Assembly (NCBI RefSeq): GCF_002575655.3
Contig: NC_053035.3
Span: forward strand, 375,635,792-375,699,791
Source: Aegilops tauschii subsp. strangulata
Taxonomy: Eukaryota; Streptophyta; Magnoliopsida; Poales; Poaceae
DNA: 64,000 nucleotides
Direction: 5' to 3'
Positions 23,480-34,269 of this stretch are shown piece after piece. The translations under genes were made by a program, and so were the position numbers. The notes beneath the pieces are model-generated. The model made no database searches and was not told the origin of the DNA. It worked only from the letters and a program-made list of their open reading frames with translations. How positions within the stretch are numbered: the stretch's first letter is position 1; each line of letters opens with the position of its first letter.

Positions 23480-24726
23480 GTGGTATCAGAGCCAGGTCTA
23501 TGCGTAGATGTTATATGCACGAGTAGAACACAAGTGAGTTGTGGGAAATAATAGTCATACTGCTTAACAGCATGTCATACTTTGATTTGGCGGTATTGTT
23601 GGATGAAGCGGCCCGGACCAACATTACGCGTACGCTTACGCGTACGCTTATGCGAGACTGGTTCTACCGACGTGCTTCGCACACAGGTGGCTGGCGGGTG
23701 TCAGTTTCTCTAACTTTAGTTGAATCGAGTGTGACTACGCCCGGTCCTTGTTGAAGGTTAAAACAGCACATACTTGACGAAAAATCATTGTGGTTTTGAT
23801 GCGTAGGTAAGAACGGTTCTTGCTTAGCCCATAGCAGCCACGTAAAACTTGCAACAACAAAGTAGAGGACGTCTAACTTGTTTTTGCAGGGCATGTTGTG
23901 ATGTGATATGGTCAAGACATGATGCTAAATTTTATTGTATGAGATGATCATGTTTTGTAACGGAGTTATCGGCAACTGGCAGGAGCCATATGGTTGTCGC
24001 TTTATTGTATGAAATGCAATCGCCATGTAATTGCTTTACTTTATCACTAAGTGGTAGCGATAGTTGTAGAAGCAATAGTTGGCGAGACGACAACGATGCT
24101 TCGATGGAGATCAAGGTGTCAAGCCGGTGACGATGGTGACCATGACGGTGCTTTGGAGATGGAGATCAAAGGCACAAGATGATGATGGCCATATCATATC
24201 ACTTATATTGATTGCATGTGATGTTTATCCTTTATGCATCTTATTTTGCTTAGATTGACGGTAGCATTATAAGATGATCTCTCACTAAATTTCAAGGTAC
24301 AAGTGTTCTCTCTGAGTATGCACCGTTGCGAAAGTTCGTCGTGCCGATACACCACGTGATGATCGGGTGTGATAAGCTCTACGTTCACATACAACGGGTG
24401 CAAGCCAGTTTTGCACACGTAGAAAACTCGGGTTAAACTTGACGAGCCTAGCATATGCAGATATGGCCTCGGAACACTGAGACCGAAAGGTCGAGCGTGA
24501 ATCATATAGTAGATATGATCAACATAGTGATGTTCACCATTGAAAACTACTCCATCTCACGTGATGATCAGACCTGGTTTAGTTGATTTGGATCACGTGA
24601 TCACTTTGATAATTAGAGGGATGTCTATCTAAGTGGGAGTTCTTAAGTAATATGATTAATTGAACTTTAATTTATCAAGAACTTTGTACCTGATAGTATT
24701 TTGCATGTCTATGTTGTTGTAGATAG
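23480..24726 (+). other. A primer site and untranslated leader
   Basis: TGGTATCAGAGCC at 23481-23493 is complementary to initiator tRNA-Met. The 1.2-kb leader up to the gag ATG at 24727 has no supported ORF and matches the leaders of B and BARE1. Confidence 0.8.
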
Positions 24727-24878
24727 ATGGCCCGTGCTGTTGTTCCGTTTAATTTTAATGCGTTCCTAGAGAAAGCTAAGTTGAAAGATGATGGTAGCAA
24801 CTACACGGACTGGGTCCGTAACTTGAGGATTATCCTCATTGTTGCACAGAAGAATTACGTCCTGGAAGCGCCGCTAGG
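24727..24878 (+). pseudogene. A gag, 5' fragment cut off by element B
   Basis: The ATG at 24727 (MARAVVPFNFNAFLEKAKLK) opens the Copia gag. After 50 codons the frame reaches the CTAGG target site and runs into the LTR of B. The same frame resumes after B at 43440. Confidence 0.88.
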
Positions 24879-26134
24879 TGAAGGAAATATGCCCTAGAGG
24901 CAATAATAAAGTTATTATTTATTTCCTTATTTCATGATAAATGTTTATTATTCATGCTAGAATTGTATTAACCGGAAACTTAGTACATGTGTGGATACAT
25001 AGACAAACAGAGTGTCACTAGTATGCCTCTACTTGACTAGCTCGTTGAATCAAAGATGGTTAAGTTTCCTAGCCATAGACATGAGTTGTCATTTGATTAA
25101 CGGGATCACATCATTAGAGAATAATGTGATTGACTTGACCCATTCCGTTAGCTTAGCATTTGATCGTTTAGTATATTGCTATTGCTTTCTTCATGACTTA
25201 TACATGTTCCTATGACTATGAGATTATGCAACTCCCAAATACCGGAGGAACACTTTGTGTGCTACCAAACGTCACAACGTAACTGGGTGATTATAAAGGT
25301 GCTCCAAAGGTGTCTCCAATGGTACTTGTTGAGTTGGCATAGATCGAGATTAGGATTTGTCACTCCGATTGTCGGAGAGGTATCTCTGGGCCCTCTCGGT
25401 AATGCACATCACTATAAGCCTTGCAAGCAATGTAAATAATGAGTTAGTTGCGGGATGATGCATTACGGAACGAGTAAAGAGACTTGCTGGTAACGAGATT
25501 GAACTAGGTATTGAGATACCGACGACCGAATCTGGGGCAAGTAACATACCAATGACAAAGGGAACAACATATGTTGTTGTGCGGTTTGACCGATAAAGAT
25601 CTTCGTAGAATATGTAGGAGCCAATATGAGCATCTAGGTTCTGCTATTTGTTATTGACCGAAGACGTGTCTCGGTCATGTCTACATAGTTCTCGAACCCG
25701 TAGGGTCTGCACGCTTAACGTTCGGTGACAATCGGTATTATGAGTTTATGTGTTTTGATATACCGAGTATAGTTCGGAGTCCCAGATGTGATCACGGACA
25801 TGACGAGGAGTCTCGAAATGGTCGAGACATAAAGATTGATATATTGGACGACTATATCCGGACACCGGATGAGTTCCGGGGGTCACCAGATATTTATCAC
25901 AGTACCGGGGGGTTATCGGGACCCCCGGGGGACTATTGGGCCTTCATGGGCCATAGGGAAGAGGGGAGGCAGCCCACAAGGGGCAGCCGCGCCCCTCCCT
26001 GTAGGGAGTCTGAATTGGACTAGGGAGGGGGGCGCGCCCCCCTTTCCTTCTCCTTTCCCTCTCCTTCCTTCCCTCTTCCCCTTCCTAGTAGGACTAGGAA
26101 AGGATGAATCCTACTCCTACTAGGAGGAGGATTC

Positions 26135-28838
26135 TGTAACATCCCAAATTTTCAATTTGGTATGTTATACATAGATCATCATTTCATATCATATTTTGAC
26201 AAATCCTCGATAAATCCTAAGCAACTCAAGGACCCTCGGAGAGAGTTGGGGATTTTCTCGAATTTTCTTATTTGATTTCCATCAAATAATAAAAAGAGGA
26301 TTTTGGTTTTAATTATTTTCTCTCCGGAAAAATATTTCATTTTACAAATAAACGAGAGGAGAAAATATGACTTCTCCAAAACAATTGAAATACTGGAGAA
26401 AAAGTGTTAAAATCATTTATTGGAATTTATTCGGATTTTATTTGCAATTTTAATTGCATTAAAAATATTGCATGTTTTCAAAACTTTATTTTGTGTTGAA
26501 AAAAATGTTCACCCTATTCTAGATTTTCTAACTAGACGGGGAAAATTTGTTTTATCTTTTTTGGACTTTTATTTATTTTTCTACGAATTATTTTCCGCGG
26601 AACGTTGAAAAAAAATGCACTGCGCCCGACTGGGCTGAGCCCAGCCGAGCCGCAGGCCGGCCCGCCCGCGTCGTCCTCCTCGCGCACGGGAGCCGCCGCC
26701 GCCGGAGTCCGAGTCCCGCACGCCCCCGCCGGCTTGCCCCTCCCCCAAGCCACCGGAGCCCCCCCTCCTATTTATACCCCCGCACCCCCCCTCCTCTCAC
26801 CTCATCCCGCCGCCGCCCGCCTTGCCCCGCCGCCGCCGCCGGAGCCGAGCACGGGAGCCGCCGCCGCCGCCGTTTGCCGCCCCCTCGCACCCCCCCGAGC
26901 ACCCCCGCACCCCGCGCCCTCGCCGCCCCTCGCCCCGCCGGAGCACGCCCCGACGAGGTACCTCGCCGCCCGTTCGGTTGCCGGTTTTCTTTAAAAAAAC
27001 CATTCGTTTTAAAAAAAACCCTAGATCGGTTTTTTTGGTTTTATTATTTTGCGAGCGTTCACCGAACCGTTCGTTTTAACGAACGCGTTCGTCGGTTTTT
27101 CTCTGTTAACGAACGTCCGTTCTTTAACCGTTCGTCCGTTTTTCTTTTTCGTCGGATTTTTCCGCTATTTTCTCAGATTCGATTTCTGATCGAATCTTCG
27201 TTTTTGTTTAACTTTTCGCTCGTTTATCGGAATCAGGCGATTCAAGCGCCTAGAGTTTCGTCTCGAAATTCTCTTTCCGTTTAACCTACTCAAACAAGTT
27301 TTTGCTACAGTAAAATTTGACCTAGATCCAGATTAGTAAACGAAGCTTGTTTCTTTCGCCGTTTGACTTTCGTTGCTTCTTTCGAGTTGATTCTTTTTGC
27401 AAACCGGAGTTCTTAAGTTGAACTTTCTGGTTGGATCTTTCATTCGAGTTTTACCTGTGCATTAGATGAGTACTTATTGTTTGCTTGTTTGTTTGCGATA
27501 GAGTACCCGGAGTGTGCCGCTTGTTACTTCGAATCGCTAGGTTTTGCGGATCATCAGCAAGGCAAGTAACACTTTGATCATACTCTCCATACCCAGTTTT
27601 ATTGCATTAGATCTATTCCTCAAACATTGCATGATTAGGATCTAATTAAATTGTGGGTATTGGGAAGTAGTTGAGGTAGTACCTATTACCTGTTTTATTA
27701 TCAAACCTTTGGGAGTTACTTCTACGTTTGCTATTGTATTGCTATGCTATGCTCGTAGACGTGGATTGGGTTTGAGAGATTTCCATGACAGATGTGAGAT
27801 TGTTAATTAATGGTTTACTTAAGGTGGCAACTAAAACTCACATCTGGGTGGATTGAGGTACCTGGGTATTCCAGGATTGCCTGTTTTCTTTTGGACCGCC
27901 ACCCAGGTTCAAAGGGATCATAAGATTATTCATGCTAGAAACTTCCGTGTGCAGCCACAAGCTATTATGGGCTCTAGCATAGTTGATTAAGTTGTGTGAA
28001 CTCTTATAGTGGTAGACTAGCAGATGTAGGGGAAAGTAGGTGTAACTGTCTACCCATACGTAAGGTGTAAACACTTCTGAAAGACTGTGTCTCGGTCATC
28101 CGTTACTCAAACACCTTGTAGTGCGAGTAATCCAACGGAGGAGATCGAGTCTTGTGGGGTAAAGTGCGCAAACCTCTGCAGAGTGTACAAACTAATCATG
28201 GTTAGCCGTGTCCCCGGTTATGGACAACTTGAGTATCTAGTACTTGGATTATCATGTGAATCTCATCACCATGTTACTTTTAATTAATTTTGTTGGGTTA
28301 ATGATGATTCTTAATTGGGATTGAGATGCTGTCAACCATCTCAATGTTTCACAACCACCATGATAGTTAAATAAAATTTATTCCTTTGAAGTAGGGTAAA
28401 ATTGGCTTTTCGCAAAACTGTAACCATAGAGCTTTCCACCAGCCATATATGCATGTAGTATAGCATTGTTATTGTTCATTACTCTCTAGGTGTTACATTG
28501 CCAGCATATTCTATGTGCTGACCCGTTTTCGGGCTGCAACGTTTCATGTTGCAGACTTTTCAGACGACGAGTAAGGTGCCTTAGGTCGTGGTCTTATACT
28601 CAGTGATGCCGCTGGAGTTGATGGACTCACTTATCTTCCAAGTCTTCCGCTGTTATCATTTTAGATGGCCTTAAGCCATGTTTATCATACTTAATCTCTT
28701 TGGAGATATTCGATGTAATAAGTGTGTGATTGCTACTCTGTTATAAATCCTCCATTTGTACTGTGCGTGTCAGCATTACTGATCCAGGGATGACACTGGT
28801 GCACAGCAGCACAGACCATTTGAGGTCTGGTCGCTACA
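26135..28838 (+). repeat. 5' LTR of G
   Basis: 2704 bp with an AT-rich start, a very GC-rich block (26620-26960) and a T-rich part after it. A TATA-like box lies at 26769. The 245-codon frame 26547-27284 crosses the GC-rich block, is proline/arginine-rich low complexity and is repeated, altered, in the 3' LTR; I do not call it a gene. Confidence 0.92.
26769..26776 (+). promoter_or_regulatory. TATA-like box of the G LTR
   Basis: TATTTATA follows CCCCCCTCC within the GC-rich block; the copy in the 3' LTR is at about 34905. Its promoter role is inferred from its position only. Confidence 0.4.
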
Positions 28839-28842
28839 AAGG

Positions 28843-28854
28843 TGGTATCAGAGC
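28843..28854 (+). other. G primer binding site
   Basis: TGGTATCAGAGC lies four bases after the LTR and is complementary to initiator tRNA-Met. Confidence 0.88.
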
Positions 28855-28950
28855 ACACGCTGACTGTAGGACACGACCACTAAGCTTAAGCCCTAGGAAG
28901 CTTCTCTCTTCTCATTTCTGACCCCTCTCCCTCTTTCTACTCTTTTAGGA

Positions 28951-29671
28951 ATGGCGGATGCAAGGAGCAAGTTCATGCAACCAGATGAAGACACGCCGTT
29001 TGGTCGACACTTGAAGGAAGTCACCAAGTACTTGAACATAGGAATACCAAGCATCACTGGAACCTACAACGCCACATTACCCGAAGAGGAGAGCTGGAAG
29101 ATTCAAGTTCACATTCCAGGAAGGACGTTTGTGCCAGTTATTGAACCTATAAGATTGGTTTTTGAAGCACCAACTTGGAGTTTAGGGAAGAGCATGGCCG
29201 CTCACATCGCCATGGGACGCATTGGAGAAGTCTACTACCAGGAGCTTAAGGATACAATCTATCAGATTTGTGGACGCCGAGACGCGCAATGGGAGATGAT
29301 CAGAACCAAGAAGGATGGATCAATTGCAGCCTTCATCCAGGAGCAAAACCAACATATTCGTCGCCAGGAGAACCAATGTGCACGGACAAGGAAGAACTGA
29401 AGAAGGCATTAACCAAGATCAAGGAGCTCCAAGAAGAACTCAAGGCAACACGCGAGGATTATATGGAGGAAATCATCGCACTAGTAGGGAGAATGACGAC
29501 CTGGAGAAGAAGATTGGAGTATTCATGGGAAATCCAGTGCCAAAAGCAGAAGTCGACGAATGCACTTGCCCGGATAATTACATCATCATCGACGACACCG
29601 ACTCGGAACCAAGTGAAGATGACTTTGTTGATGAAGCTGGAGCAGACATCATGGAGTCTTCAACGGATTAG
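28951..29671 (+). pseudogene. Extra ORF ahead of gag in G, function unknown (two frameshifts)
   Basis: From the ATG at 28951 a 149-codon frame starts MADARSKFMQPDEDTPFGRH. Around 29380 the coherent reading moves to the next frame (KEELKKALTKIKELQEELKA, coiled-coil-like), and around 29490 to the third (DDLEKKIGVFMGNPVP…), ending with an acidic tail and a stop at 29671. Together this is about 240 residues: an N-terminal globular part, a Lys/Glu/Leu-rich coiled coil and an acidic end. It is not gag, which begins at 29879, and I recognise no family. Either the frameshifts are mutations of this copy, or the protein ends at 29400 and the rest is remnant. Confidence 0.55.
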
Positions 29672-29878
29672 AATTATTATTAGACCACCATATCAGTAGT
29701 AGTTTTCCCCCATTTAATAGTATAGTTCAAGCACTTTGTAACGCTAGTTAGATCGATTGTTTTGCCTTGTTTGAATTGATTGAATGATATTGATTGAATT
29801 TGTCTCATGAGCATATGGGTAGTGTTTTCTCTCTAGACCTCATTCTATTCTTAACTCTCATCTTTTCTAACCTATCAG

Positions 29879-32800
29879 ATGCCTCCGAGACGCGACACCG
29901 GATTTGTTTTCCCACCAGAGATCACCCAGTTGATTCAGCAACAGAATGCCCTGATGCAAGTGTTAGTGCAGAACCAAGGCAACAACAACAACAACAACAA
30001 CCCACCGCCGCCACCACCTGTTGATCACTTAGCCCGTTTCTTAAGGCTAAACCCGCCGGTGTTTTCCAGTAGCACCGAGCCAATTGTAGCAGATGATTGG
30101 CTCCGCAAAGTTGGAAGGGAGTTGACCACTGCAGGATGCACAGATGCGGAAAGAGTGCGTTTTGCCGCACATCAGCTTGATGGACCCGCAACATCATGGT
30201 GGGAGAATTATACAGCCACGCACCCTATTGACACTGTCACATGGGACCAGTTTCAGCAAGCTTTCCGTACAGCTCATGTTTCAGCAGGAGCTATGGCTAT
30301 GAAGAAGCGTGAGTTTCGCAACCTACGCCAAGGAGGACGCACCGTAGGCCAGTATGTGGAGGATTTTAGTAAGTTAGCACGTTATGCACCAGATGACGTT
30401 GCTACAGATGCAGCCAAGCAGGAGAAGTTTTTGGAAGGACTGAATGATGAGCTGAGTATGCAGTTGATGGTAGCAACCTTCAACAACTACCAGGAGCTGG
30501 TAGATAGAGCTCTCATGATTGAAGGGAAGCAACAACAGATTGAAAACCGTAAGAGGAAGTATGGACAAGGGAAGTATAACTCAGGAGCTCAACAGAAGCC
30601 TCGTTTTGCCCCGAGACCGGGAGGACAGTTTCAGCATACCCATGGAGGAGGTAGTTCGCACAACCATAATGGCTCCAAGAATGGTAATGGGAATGGAGGA
30701 ACCAACGGACAGAACCGTACCAACCCATCTACCCCAGCCAAGAGGGACCTGAGCCAAGTCACTTGCTTTAAGTGCCAGAAGAATGGACATTATGCCAATG
30801 AATGTCCTGAAGCCCAAAATGGAAATGGCAATGGAAGCTCTGGGAAGAAGCCGAACCCGTTCAACAAAGGGCATGTGAACCACGTGAGCGTGGAGGAGGT
30901 TGAAGCTCAGCCTGATGCAGTAATAGGTAAGTTTTTGGTTAAGTCATTTACTGCAACCGTTCTTTTCGATACTGGTGCATCGCATTCATACATATCAAGG
31001 GGATTTGTGAATAAGTTTAAGCTGTCCACCAAAGTTCTCAGAACCCCTATGTTAGTAACCTCGCCAGGAGCAGAGTATGTGGCCAGCCAAGGATGTTTTC
31101 AGATACCATTGGCCATTGGTAGGCATGTTTTCCCCTCAGACCTCATAGTTTTGGAGTCGCAAGGTTTGGATGTGATTTTGGGAATGGATTGGCTATCGTT
31201 GTATGGAGGAAACATCGATTGTGCCAACAAGACGATTTTGCTTACCACCCCGGAAGGAAAAAGGATCAAGTATGTATCCCGGCATATGCCGAAGAGGACT
31301 CAAGTAAATTCCTTATCAGGAGTTGTACAGGAGGAAGTACCAGTGGTGAAGGATTATCCGGATGTATTTCCAGAAGAGTTGCCAGGCATGCCACCAGATA
31401 GAGACATTGAGTTCTTGATTGAACTTTTGCCAGGCACAGGGCCAATATCTAAGAGACCATACAGGATGCCCGCAAAAGATTTGGAGGAAATTAAGAAGCA
31501 GATCAAGGAGTTACTGGATAAAGGCTATATTCGCCCAAGTTCGTCACCTTGGGGATCACCAGTACTTCTAGTGGAGAAGAAAGATGGATCGCTGAGGATG
31601 GTTGTTGATTACCGAGGATTGAATGAAGTGACCATCAAAAACAAGTACCCGCTGCCAATGATCAATGATTTGTTTGACCACCTACAAGGAGCTAAAGTAT
31701 TTTCCAAGATCGATCTACGATCAGGATACCATCAGTTAAAGATTCGAGAGCAGGATATACCCAAGACGACATTTACCACCAGATATGGATTGTATGAGTA
31801 TACCGTTATGTCATTTGGTCTGACTAACGCACCTGCCTATTTCATGAACCTGATGAACAAAGTGTTTATGGAGTTTTTGGATAAGTTCGTCGTGGTGTTC
31901 ATTGATGATATTTTAATCTTTTCCAAGGATGAGGAAGAGCATGAGGAGCATTTACGATTGGTACTTGAGAAGCTCAGAGAACATCAGTTATATGCCAAGT
32001 TCAGCAAATGTGAATTTTGGCTGAAGGAAGTTGGATTCCTCGGACATGTTATTTCTGGAGAAGGAATAGCAGTGGACCCTGCCAAGGTTGACACAGTGAC
32101 AAGTTGGGAATCACCCACGACAGTTGGAGAAATCCGGAGTTTTCTTGGACTTGCAGGATACTACCGGAGATTCATTGAGAATTTCTCGAAGATTGCTAAG
32201 CCCATGACTGAGCTATTGAAGAAGGACACCAAATTAAATTGGACTAAGGATTGTGAAGCTAGTTTCCAAGAGTTGAAGGAACGATTGGTTACATCACCAG
32301 TGTTGATTCTGCCAGATCAACGCAAGGATTATGAAGTTTATTGCGACGCTTCTCGTCGAGGACTTGGAGCAGTGCTTATGCAAGAAGGAAGAGTTGTGTC
32401 ATATGCTTCACGACAACTTAAACCCCATGAGAAGAATTATGCTACGCATGATTTGGAATTAGCAGCCGTAGTGCATGCATTGAAGACATGGAGACATTTT
32501 CTCATCGGAAACCATTGTGAGGTGTACACGGATCACAAGAGTTGGAAGTATATTTTCACGCAGAAGGAGTTAAAGCTCAGACAGAGGAGATGGTTGGAGC
32601 TCATTAAAGATTATGATATGAGATTGCATTATCACCCTGGAAAGGCTAACGTAGTAGCAGACGCGTTGAGCCGCAAGAGTCATGTCAACACCCTCATGAC
32701 AGGAGAGTTACCTCAGGAGTTAGCCGAGGACCTTCGCGAGCTATGTTTGGAGATAGTCCCAAGAGGCTATTTAGCGACATTGGAGATTCAGTCTACCTTG

Positions 32801-33733
32801 ATGGAAAGGATCAGAGAAGCTCAGAAGACAGACAAGGAGATTGAAGAGATAAAGGAGAAGATGAGCAAAGGAAAAGCCAAGGGATTTCGTGAGGATGAGC
32901 ACGATACCTTATGGTTTGAGGACCGCGTATATGTGCCAAATGATCCGGAGATCAGGAAGTTGATTTTGCAAGAAGCCCATGATTCACCATATTCGATTCA
33001 CCCAGGAAATACCAAAATGTATTTGGATCTGAAGAATACTTTCTGGTGGACCGGAATGAAGAAGGATATTGCTGAGTATGTAGCAGTTTGTGATGTATGT
33101 CAGAGAGTGAAGGCAGAGCATCAAAAGCCAGCAGGATTGGTACAACCATTGCCGATACCCAAATGGAAGTGGGATAAAATAGGCATGGATTTTATCACAG
33201 GATTACCCAGGACTCGTTCAGGCTATGACTCAATATGGGTTGTAGTCGACCGTTTGACGAAAGTGGCTCATTTCATTCCAGTAAAGACCACTTATACTAG
33301 TGCTAAGTTGGCAAAGATATACATGACCAGGATCATATGTTTGCATGGAGTTCCGAGGACCATTGTATCAGACAGAGGAACCCAATTTACCTCGAAGTTT
33401 TGGAAGCAGTTGCATGAAACATTGGGAACCAGGCTAGAATTTAGTACAACTTTTCACCCGCAGACTGATGGACAGACCGAGAGAGTCAACCAGATTTTGG
33501 AGGACATGTTGAGAGCTTATGCACTAGATTATGGATCTAGTTGGGACGACAACCTGCCATATGCGGAGTTTTCTTATAACAACAGTTATCAGACCAGTTT
33601 GAAGATGGCCCCTTTTGAAGCCTTGTACGGAAGGAGGTGTAGAACACCGTTGTTATGGGACGAAGTTGGAGACCGTCAGTTGTTTGGACCAGATTTGATT
33701 AAGGAGTCTGAACAGAAAGTGAGGTTGAGGTAG
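29879..33733 (+). CDS. Gag-pol polyprotein of G (1284 codons, C-terminus lost to frameshift)
   Basis: This is one frame from [11 protein letters not shown]. Gag core is about residues 45-230; the CCHC zinc knuckle [14 protein letters not shown] about 296-309; protease [11 protein letters not shown] about 362-372 with GMDWL after it; RT with [14 protein letters not shown] and active site FIDDILIFS at about 676-684; RNase H beginning [13 protein letters not shown] at about 821. The integrase HHCC finger is about 1034-1080 and the DDE residues lie in MDFITGLP (about 1103), IVSDRGTQF (about 1164) and TDGQTERVN (about 1200). All catalytic residues I can check are present. A CAA/CAAC run (29981-30001) encodes an Asn-rich patch in gag. 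The frame meets TAG at 33731-33733 after QKVRLR, while the next frame continues the family pattern, so a small deletion or frameshift is likely there. Confidence 0.92.
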   Translation: MPPRRDTGFVFPPEITQLIQQQNALMQVLVQNQGNNNNNNNPPPPPPVDHLARFLRLNPPVFSSSTEPIVADDWLRKVGRELTTAGCTDAERVRFAAHQLDGPATSWWENYTATHPIDTVTWDQFQQAFRTAHVSAGAMAMKKREFRNLRQGGRTVGQYVEDFSKLARYAPDDVATDAAKQEKFLEGLNDELSMQLMVATFNNYQELVDRALMIEGKQQQIENRKRKYGQGKYNSGAQQKPRFAPRPGGQFQHTHGGGSSHNHNGSKNGNGNGGTNGQNRTNPSTPAKRDLSQVTCFKCQKNGHYANECPEAQNGNGNGSSGKKPNPFNKGHVNHVSVEEVEAQPDAVIGKFLVKSFTATVLFDTGASHSYISRGFVNKFKLSTKVLRTPMLVTSPGAEYVASQGCFQIPLAIGRHVFPSDLIVLESQGLDVILGMDWLSLYGGNIDCANKTILLTTPEGKRIKYVSRHMPKRTQVNSLSGVVQEEVPVVKDYPDVFPEELPGMPPDRDIEFLIELLPGTGPISKRPYRMPAKDLEEIKKQIKELLDKGYIRPSSSPWGSPVLLVEKKDGSLRMVVDYRGLNEVTIKNKYPLPMINDLFDHLQGAKVFSKIDLRSGYHQLKIREQDIPKTTFTTRYGLYEYTVMSFGLTNAPAYFMNLMNKVFMEFLDKFVVVFIDDILIFSKDEEEHEEHLRLVLEKLREHQLYAKFSKCEFWLKEVGFLGHVISGEGIAVDPAKVDTVTSWESPTTVGEIRSFLGLAGYYRRFIENFSKIAKPMTELLKKDTKLNWTKDCEASFQELKERLVTSPVLILPDQRKDYEVYCDASRRGLGAVLMQEGRVVSYASRQLKPHEKNYATHDLELAAVVHALKTWRHFLIGNHCEVYTDHKSWKYIFTQKELKLRQRRWLELIKDYDMRLHYHPGKANVVADALSRKSHVNTLMTGELPQELAEDLRELCLEIVPRGYLATLEIQSTLMERIREAQKTDKEIEEIKEKMSKGKAKGFREDEHDTLWFEDRVYVPNDPEIRKLILQEAHDSPYSIHPGNTKMYLDLKNTFWWTGMKKDIAEYVAVCDVCQRVKAEHQKPAGLVQPLPIPKWKWDKIGMDFITGLPRTRSGYDSIWVVVDRLTKVAHFIPVKTTYTSAKLAKIYMTRIICLHGVPRTIVSDRGTQFTSKFWKQLHETLGTRLEFSTTFHPQTDGQTERVNQILEDMLRAYALDYGSSWDDNLPYAEFSYNNSYQTSLKMAPFEALYGRRCRTPLLWDEVGDRQLFGPDLIKESEQKVRLR

Positions 33734-34257
33734 CCCGGTCCAGGCAGAAGAGTTATGCTGATTCTAAACGAAAAGAGACAGTTCACGAAGTCGGAGACCG
33801 AGTGTATCTTCGAGTATCACCACTTCGAGGAGTGAAGCGCTTTGGAGTTAAGGGAAAGTTAGCGCCCCGTTTTATCGGACCATACAGAGTTGTGGAACGT
33901 ATGGGAGAGGTTGCCTACAAGCTAGAATTGCCCGAAGGATTGTCTGGAGTTCATGATGTATTTCACGTTTCTCAGTTGAAGAAGTGCCACGCAGAGATGG
34001 CTGAGATACCACTGAGAGATACTGTGCCACTGGAAGCAATTCAGCTGGAAGGTGATTTGACCTATGAGGAGAAACCAGTTAAGATTCTTGAGTATGCCAG
34101 CCGAGTTACCCGCAGCAAGGTTATCAAGTTTTGCAAAGTCTAGTGGAGTCACCACACGGAAGATGAAGCCACCTGGGAGCGAGAGGAAGATCTACGGAAG
34201 GACCACTCCCACCTGTTTTCTAGCCAACCCGAATCTCGAGGGCGAGATTCATCTTAA
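33734..34257 (+). pseudogene. G integrase tail and chromodomain, out of frame and with one stop
   Basis: In the +1 frame relative to the polyprotein the sequence continues with [14 protein letters not shown] and the GPY motif (FIGPYRVVERMGEVAYKLEL), then DVFHVSQLKK. The chromodomain follows (ILEYASRVTRSKVIKFCKV). A TAG at 34141-34143 cuts the chromodomain in the middle; the same frame then reads WSHHTEDEATWEREEDLRK to a normal stop at 34255-34257. Chromodomains bind modified histones and guide integration, so this copy would lack targeting even if the rest worked. Confidence 0.88.
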
Positions 34258-34263
34258 GGGGGG
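34256..34263 (+). other. G polypurine tract
   Basis: AAGGGGGG overlaps the pol stop codon and lies seven bases before the 3' LTR. Confidence 0.8.
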
Positions 34264-34269
34264 TTGGTT

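Noticed and set aside
26547..27284. 245-codon frame in the G 5' LTR and its 292-codon counterpart in the 3' LTR (34555-35433)
   Set aside because: Proline/arginine-rich low-complexity translation of GC-rich LTR DNA; the frame differs between the LTRs through small indels and no domain is visible.
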